64,000 nucleotides of DNA, taken from assembly GCF_004118155.1 (NCBI RefSeq), contig NZ_SAIQ01000001.1, positions 62,001 through 126,000 of the forward strand. The letters are read 5' to 3'. The number at the start of each line of letters is the position of its first letter. Position 1 is the stretch's first letter. Origin of the DNA: Edaphocola flava. GTDB lineage: Bacteria; Bacteroidota; Bacteroidia; Chitinophagales; Chitinophagaceae. Below are positions 60,571-64,000 of the stretch, piece by piece. The notes under the pieces were generated by a model. The model ran no database searches and was not told the origin of the DNA. It saw only the letters and a list, made by a program, of their open reading frames with translations. The position numbers and the translations under genes were made by a program.

Positions 60571-62217
60571 ATGGAAAGATTATGGTGGCTCAATGAAGAA
60601 AGTGAGCAAATATTAAACAGAGGCTACTTACTGAAAGGCGAAACCGTAGAGGGTGCTATTGACCGCATTGCCGGTGCAGCAGCACAGCGCCTGTACAAAC
60701 CGGAATATAAAGAAGGTTTTAAGGAGCTGATCGAGAAAGGCTGGATGAGCCTGAGCTCTCCGATCTGGGCCAATATGGGTACCGAAAGGGGCTTACCGAT
60801 CTCTTGCTTTAATGTACATATCCCGGACCATATCGAAGGTATTACCCATAAACTGGGCGAGGTGATCATGCAGACCAAGATCGGTGGTGGTACCTCCGGC
60901 TATTTCGGCGGACTGCGTGCCCGCGGTACTGCGGTAACCGATAATGGTAAAAGCAGCGGTGCGGTTTCTTTTATGAAACTGTTTGATACTGCTATGGATA
61001 CGATCTCTCAGGGTGGCGTACGCCGCGGGGCTTTTGCTGCCTACCTGGATATCGACCATCCGGATGTAGAAGAATTTTTAAACATTAAGAACATTGGCCA
61101 CCCGATTCAGAACCTGTTCTTCGCCGTATGTATCCCGGATTACTGGATGCAGGAAATGATCGACGGTGATATGCAGAAGCGTGAGATCTGGGCTAAAGTC
61201 CTGGAATCGCGCCAGCAGAAAGGTTTACCATACCTGTTCTTCTCCGATAATGTAAACCGTAACAAGCCGCAGGTATACAAAGACCTGAGCCTGCAGATCA
61301 ATGCCAGTAACCTGTGTTCTGAGATTGCCCTGCCGTCTACAATCGACGAATCATTTATCTGCTGTCTGTCTTCCATGAACCTGGAACTGTATGATGAGTG
61401 GAAAGATACAGAAGCGGTAAAAATGGCGATCTTCTTCCTGGATGCAGTATTGCAGGAGTTTATCGTAAAAACAGAAGACAATTATTACCTGGCTGCAGCG
61501 AACCGCTTTGCCAAAAGACACCGTGCCCTGGGCCTTGGTGTACTGGGCTGGCACTCTTACCTGCAGAAAAACCGCATTCCTTTTGAAGGGCTGCGCGCCA
61601 AACAACTGACCAACGAGATCTTTAAACATATCCACGAAAAATCGGAAAAAGCAACAGCGGAGCTGAGCTATATCTACGGCGAACCGGAGATTCTGAAAGG
61701 ATATGGAAGAAGAAATACTACCCTGCTGGCGATCGCACCTACGACTTCGTCTTCGGCGATCCTGGGCCAGTGCTCTCCGGGCATTGAACCTTTCAGCAGT
61801 AACTACTACAAAGCTGGTCTGTCCAAAGGTAACTTCATGCGTAAGAACAAGTACCTGAAAGCATTGCTGGAAGAGAAAGGGCTGGATAATGAAGAAATCT
61901 GGAGAGGCATCATGCTGAACAATGGTAGTGTGCAGCATATTGCAGAGCTGACACAGCAGGAAAAAGATGTGTTCAAAACATTTAAAGAAATATCTCAGCT
62001 GGAGATTATTCAGCAGGCCTCTATCCGCCAGGGCTTTATAGATCAGGCACAGAGTCTGAACCTGAACATCCCATCCAATATGCCGATCAAAGATGTAAAC
62101 CGCCTGATGATCGAGGCATGGAAACTGGGTGTTAAAACGCTGTATTACCAACGTAGCCAGAGCGTATCGAAAGAACTGGTGAACAATCTGGTTACCTGCA
62201 GCAGTTGTGAATCGTAA
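60571..62217 (+). CDS. nrdA: Class I ribonucleotide reductase alpha subunit (short form)
   Basis: 548 residues, about 200 less than E. coli NrdA. Catalytic residues are complete: Cys79 in LPISCFN, Asn247/Cys249/Glu251 in ASNLCSEI, the partner Cys in FICCLSS, radical-path Tyr pair in LYYQRSQS and C-terminal redox Cys543/Cys546 (CSSCES). The N-terminal ATP-cone that senses dATP is missing, as are N-terminal helices, so overall-activity control by that route is not expected. Reduces NDPs to dNDPs with NrdB. Last gene of the riboswitch operon. Confidence 0.95.
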   Translation: MERLWWLNEESEQILNRGYLLKGETVEGAIDRIAGAAAQRLYKPEYKEGFKELIEKGWMSLSSPIWANMGTERGLPISCFNVHIPDHIEGITHKLGEVIMQTKIGGGTSGYFGGLRARGTAVTDNGKSSGAVSFMKLFDTAMDTISQGGVRRGAFAAYLDIDHPDVEEFLNIKNIGHPIQNLFFAVCIPDYWMQEMIDGDMQKREIWAKVLESRQQKGLPYLFFSDNVNRNKPQVYKDLSLQINASNLCSEIALPSTIDESFICCLSSMNLELYDEWKDTEAVKMAIFFLDAVLQEFIVKTEDNYYLAAANRFAKRHRALGLGVLGWHSYLQKNRIPFEGLRAKQLTNEIFKHIHEKSEKATAELSYIYGEPEILKGYGRRNTTLLAIAPTTSSSAILGQCSPGIEPFSSNYYKAGLSKGNFMRKNKYLKALLEEKGLDNEEIWRGIMLNNGSVQHIAELTQQEKDVFKTFKEISQLEIIQQASIRQGFIDQAQSLNLNIPSNMPIKDVNRLMIEAWKLGVKTLYYQRSQSVSKELVNNLVTCSSCES

Positions 62218-62240
62218 ACACTTATGAATACCATAACGGA

Positions 62241-62268
62241 AAAATGCTCATCTCTGTATGAGCATTTT
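62241..62268 (+). terminator. Terminator of the nrd operon
   Basis: 11-bp stem AAAATGCTCAT (62241-62251 with 62258-62268), 6-nt loop, then Ts. Confidence 0.87.
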
Positions 62269-62338
62269 TTATGCCCTCAATTCTGTCTAAAGCTGTAAAT
62301 TACACTTCCGCTTACACCAGAGCATAACGCATAAGATC

Positions 62339-62932
62339 ATGATGAAAAAAGCGGCAGCCACCCGGCTGCATATCCTTCAGAAAGCATTTGAACTGATCTA
62401 TACGAGAGGCTATCAGACCACAAGTATAGATGATATACTAGCGACCACACAGGTCACTAAAGGGGCCTTTTATTACCATTTCAAAAATAAAGATGAGATG
62501 GGCGAAGCGATCGTGAACGAGATCCTGAAACCCACACTCACAGAGGGTTTCATTGGCCCGTTTAAACATGCCGCAGACCCTCTGAATACCATATATGATA
62601 TGATGCATGGACTGCTGATGGAAAATGATTTTCTGAAAGTAGAATATGGCTGTCCTGCCGCTAACCTGACCCAGGAAATGACCCCCTGGAACAAAGATTT
62701 CAGCAAGGCTCTAAATGAGCTGAACCAGCAATGGCAAAAGGTAATGATCGACTCTCTGAATGAAGGCAAGAAAAAAGGCATTGTCCGTAAGGACGTAAAT
62801 GCCCGCCAGGTAACCCTCTTCGTTATGTCTGGCTACTGGGGCATCCGTAATTTCGGCAAACTGGAGAACAGTAAATCGGTATATCTTCCTTATCTGAAGG
62901 AATTAAAAAACTATCTCAATATGCTGAGGTAA
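62339..62932 (+). CDS. TetR/AcrR-family transcriptional regulator
   Basis: 197 residues. Helix-turn-helix at about 10-55 (HILQKAFELIYTRGYQTTSI, TKGAFYYHFKNKDEM), typical TetR. The C-terminal ligand domain (TetR_C_16-like: KVEYGCPAANLTQEM) suggests the YxaF/LmrA group. Two ATGs in tandem (62339 and 62342). A near-perfect palindrome 13 bp after its stop, in front of the next operon, is its likely binding site. Confidence 0.92.
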   Translation: MMKKAAATRLHILQKAFELIYTRGYQTTSIDDILATTQVTKGAFYYHFKNKDEMGEAIVNEILKPTLTEGFIGPFKHAADPLNTIYDMMHGLLMENDFLKVEYGCPAANLTQEMTPWNKDFSKALNELNQQWQKVMIDSLNEGKKKGIVRKDVNARQVTLFVMSGYWGIRNFGKLENSKSVYLPYLKELKNYLNMLR

Positions 62933-62944
62933 TTTTTTTGACAC

Positions 62945-62982
62945 AAAACATACTAATCGGTATGTTTTTTAATTTACCTTTG
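62945..62982 (+). promoter_or_regulatory. TetR-type operator and promoter
   Basis: AAAACATAC/GTATGTTTT, 9-bp arms (62945-62953 and 62960-62968) around TAATCG; the 18-bp centre is close to fully palindromic. The exact -7 element TACCTTTG is at 62975-62982. The operator thus covers the -33 zone, fitting repression. Confidence 0.7.
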
Positions 62983-63000
62983 CCCAGTCAACTGAAAATC

Positions 63001-63459
63001 ATGTATCAGACACTTACTGTTTATCACTCTTTGCTCCGCTGGCTGGTATTACTAAGCCTTATCCTCTCACTGATTACCGCCTGTACCGGTTTATGGAAAC
63101 AGCGCCACTTCGGCAAAACGGATAATGCTATTCGCCACTGGACGGCTACCATTGCGCATATACAGCTGATTGCCGGTATACTGCTCTATGCGCAAAGCCC
63201 TGTAACCCGGTTTTTCCGGGAGCATAACGCAGAGGCCCGGCAGCAGTTCGACATTACCTTTTTCAGTGTGATCCATGCAATACTTATGCTGATCGCAATT
63301 ATCCTCATCACCATAGGTTCGTCGCTGTCCAAAAGACAGAACAGCGACCGGGATAAATTCCGTACCATGGCTTTATGGTATGCATTTGCCTTACTCATTA
63401 TATTTATTGCCATTCCCTGGCCTTTTTCTCCCTTTGCCACCAGACCATATATCAGATAA
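63001..63459 (+). CDS. Four-TM membrane protein under TetR control
   Basis: 152 residues from MYQTLTVYHSLLRWLVLLSL; the longer TTG frame back to 62938 runs over the operator. Four hydrophobic helices, with HWTATIAHIQLIAGILLYA and a late WYAFALLIIFIAIPWPF. Histidines in helices 1 and 2 (VYHSLLRW, HWTATIAH) could bind haem but no family can be named with certainty. Starts the TetR-regulated operon; the next gene follows by 3 bp. Confidence 0.8.
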   Translation: MYQTLTVYHSLLRWLVLLSLILSLITACTGLWKQRHFGKTDNAIRHWTATIAHIQLIAGILLYAQSPVTRFFREHNAEARQQFDITFFSVIHAILMLIAIILITIGSSLSKRQNSDRDKFRTMALWYAFALLIIFIAIPWPFSPFATRPYIR

Positions 63460-63462
63460 ATT

Positions 63463-63768
63463 ATGCTTGTATCCTTATGTAAAACGAAGATCGGCAGGCT
63501 GCGCATCATTGCATTCCTGGAGGGGATCTCCCTTATCCTGCTGTTGTTTATTGCCATGCCACTGAAATACCTGTTCCAGTATCCGCGACCGGTACAACTA
63601 TTAGGTTCCGTACATGGTGCTTTATTCCTGCTCTTTATTGTCAATACCCTGAGCACAGGTATAGAGCAACGCTGGCGCTTCCGGACTACTACCTGGAAGG
63701 TACTGCTGGCCTGCATTATCCCATTCGGAACATTTTATATAGACCGTCAAATTTTACGTAAACAATGA
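63463..63768 (+). CDS. DUF3817 domain-containing membrane protein
   Basis: 101 residues: IAFLEGISLILLLFIAMPLK and VHGALFLLFIVNTL are the conserved DUF3817 helices, three TMs in total, ending with a basic FYIDRQILRKQ. Function not known; the domain occurs near transporters. Overlaps the next start by 4 bp (ATGA). Confidence 0.9.
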   Translation: MLVSLCKTKIGRLRIIAFLEGISLILLLFIAMPLKYLFQYPRPVQLLGSVHGALFLLFIVNTLSTGIEQRWRFRTTTWKVLLACIIPFGTFYIDRQILRKQ

Positions 63769-64000
63769 AAGCCATAATGATTATTGCCAGTACTTTACTG
63801 CTGATCTACGCAGGTTACCGAACTTATCGTTATGCAACTATGACTAAAGGTCTGGACCAATTAATCGGGCGCGGGGCTGTAATACTTGATGTGCGCACAC
63901 CACAGGAGTATGCGACCGGCCATATTGAAGGCTCGGTCAATATATCGCTGGGAACGATTCGCGAACGCTATACAGAACTGGATACTGCCCAAACATATAT
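63765..64000 (+). CDS. Rhodanese-like domain protein (3' end outside window)
   Basis: First 78 residues: an N-terminal membrane or signal helix (MIIASTLLLIYAGYRTY), then the start of a rhodanese domain (GAVILDVRTPQEYATGHIEG, SVNISLG). The catalytic-loop Cys would be beyond the window. Likely a periplasm-facing sulphurtransferase or sulphide-handling protein. Third gene of the TetR-controlled operon. Confidence 0.88.
   Translation, partial: MKAIMIIASTLLLIYAGYRTYRYATMTKGLDQLIGRGAVILDVRTPQEYATGHIEGSVNISLGTIRERYTELDTAQTY

Noticed and set aside
62938-63000. TTG start for the four-TM protein
   Set aside because: Would place the operator and promoter inside the coding region.

Overview
The window comes from the chromosome of a Bacteroidota bacterium, most likely a member of the Chitinophagales; the genus cannot be fixed from sequence alone. 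The signs are many promoters with the Bacteroidota -7 element TAnnTTTG, signal peptides ending in Ala-Gln, and families largely restricted to the phylum (DUF4468, DUF4476, DUF4834, DUF4919, DUF4159, regulatory-like carboxypeptidase domains, PepSY plus TonB siderophore uptake, flexirubin-type enzymes). Most genes have middling GC (about 42% in one sampled line of glnS). No tRNA, rRNA, CRISPR array, transposase, integrase or prophage was seen.

Layout. 1-4.5 kb: a partial secreted protein with a His/Cys pair resembling cysteine peptidases, a tandem family of carboxypeptidase-regulatory-like proteins ending in a fossil copy, and a Lys/Ala/Pro-repeat histone H1-like protein. 4.6-10 kb: ribosomal proteins L27 and L21, a heptosyltransferase, and a siderophore receptor/PepSY pair with a direct-repeat operator candidate. 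10-16 kb: a thiolase, two DUF4468 paralogues, a small membrane protein, glycine C-acetyltransferase and a DUF937-OmpA envelope protein. 16-25.4 kb: paired lipoproteins, an M23 peptidase, paired Cys-motif membrane proteins, DUF4159, RsmE, a DUF4476 protein, a YhiN-like flavoprotein and HemL. 25.5-30 kb: ATP synthase atpBEFHA, without atpG, atpD or atpC. 30-40 kb: a giant outer-membrane protein with a degenerate peptidase domain, a HAD phosphatase/DUF4286 pair, Hsp20, a vWA-like membrane protein, carbonic anhydrase, a second DUF4476 protein and a biotin carrier protein.

40-50 kb: a short operon of methyltransferase, flavin-dependent halogenase-like protein, degenerate ketosynthase and an alkyltransferase-like protein lacking its catalytic Cys. 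A FabG reductase lies near by, and together these suggest flexirubin/aryl-polyene tailoring. Inserted here is an A+T-rich solitary gene for a SIR2-domain protein with an unrecognised C-terminal half, the best candidate in the window for an undescribed (probably anti-phage) system. glnS and aspS are the housekeeping genes of this stretch. 50-58 kb: accessory DNA with REP-like repeats, an A+T-rich orphan lipoprotein, a 105-bp minisatellite, a candidate small RNA and a run of small secreted or membrane proteins around a rhomboid protease, one of them broken. 58.3-64 kb: a Nudix hydrolase, a promoter and cobalamin riboswitch ahead of nrdB-thioesterase-nrdA encoding a compact ribonucleotide reductase, then a TetR regulator with a clear palindromic operator in front of a small membrane-protein/rhodanese operon that runs off the end.

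Many transcription units end in very long hairpins whose arms include the flanking A/T tracts, so several look bidirectional. Tandem paralogues of secreted proteins recur through the window.
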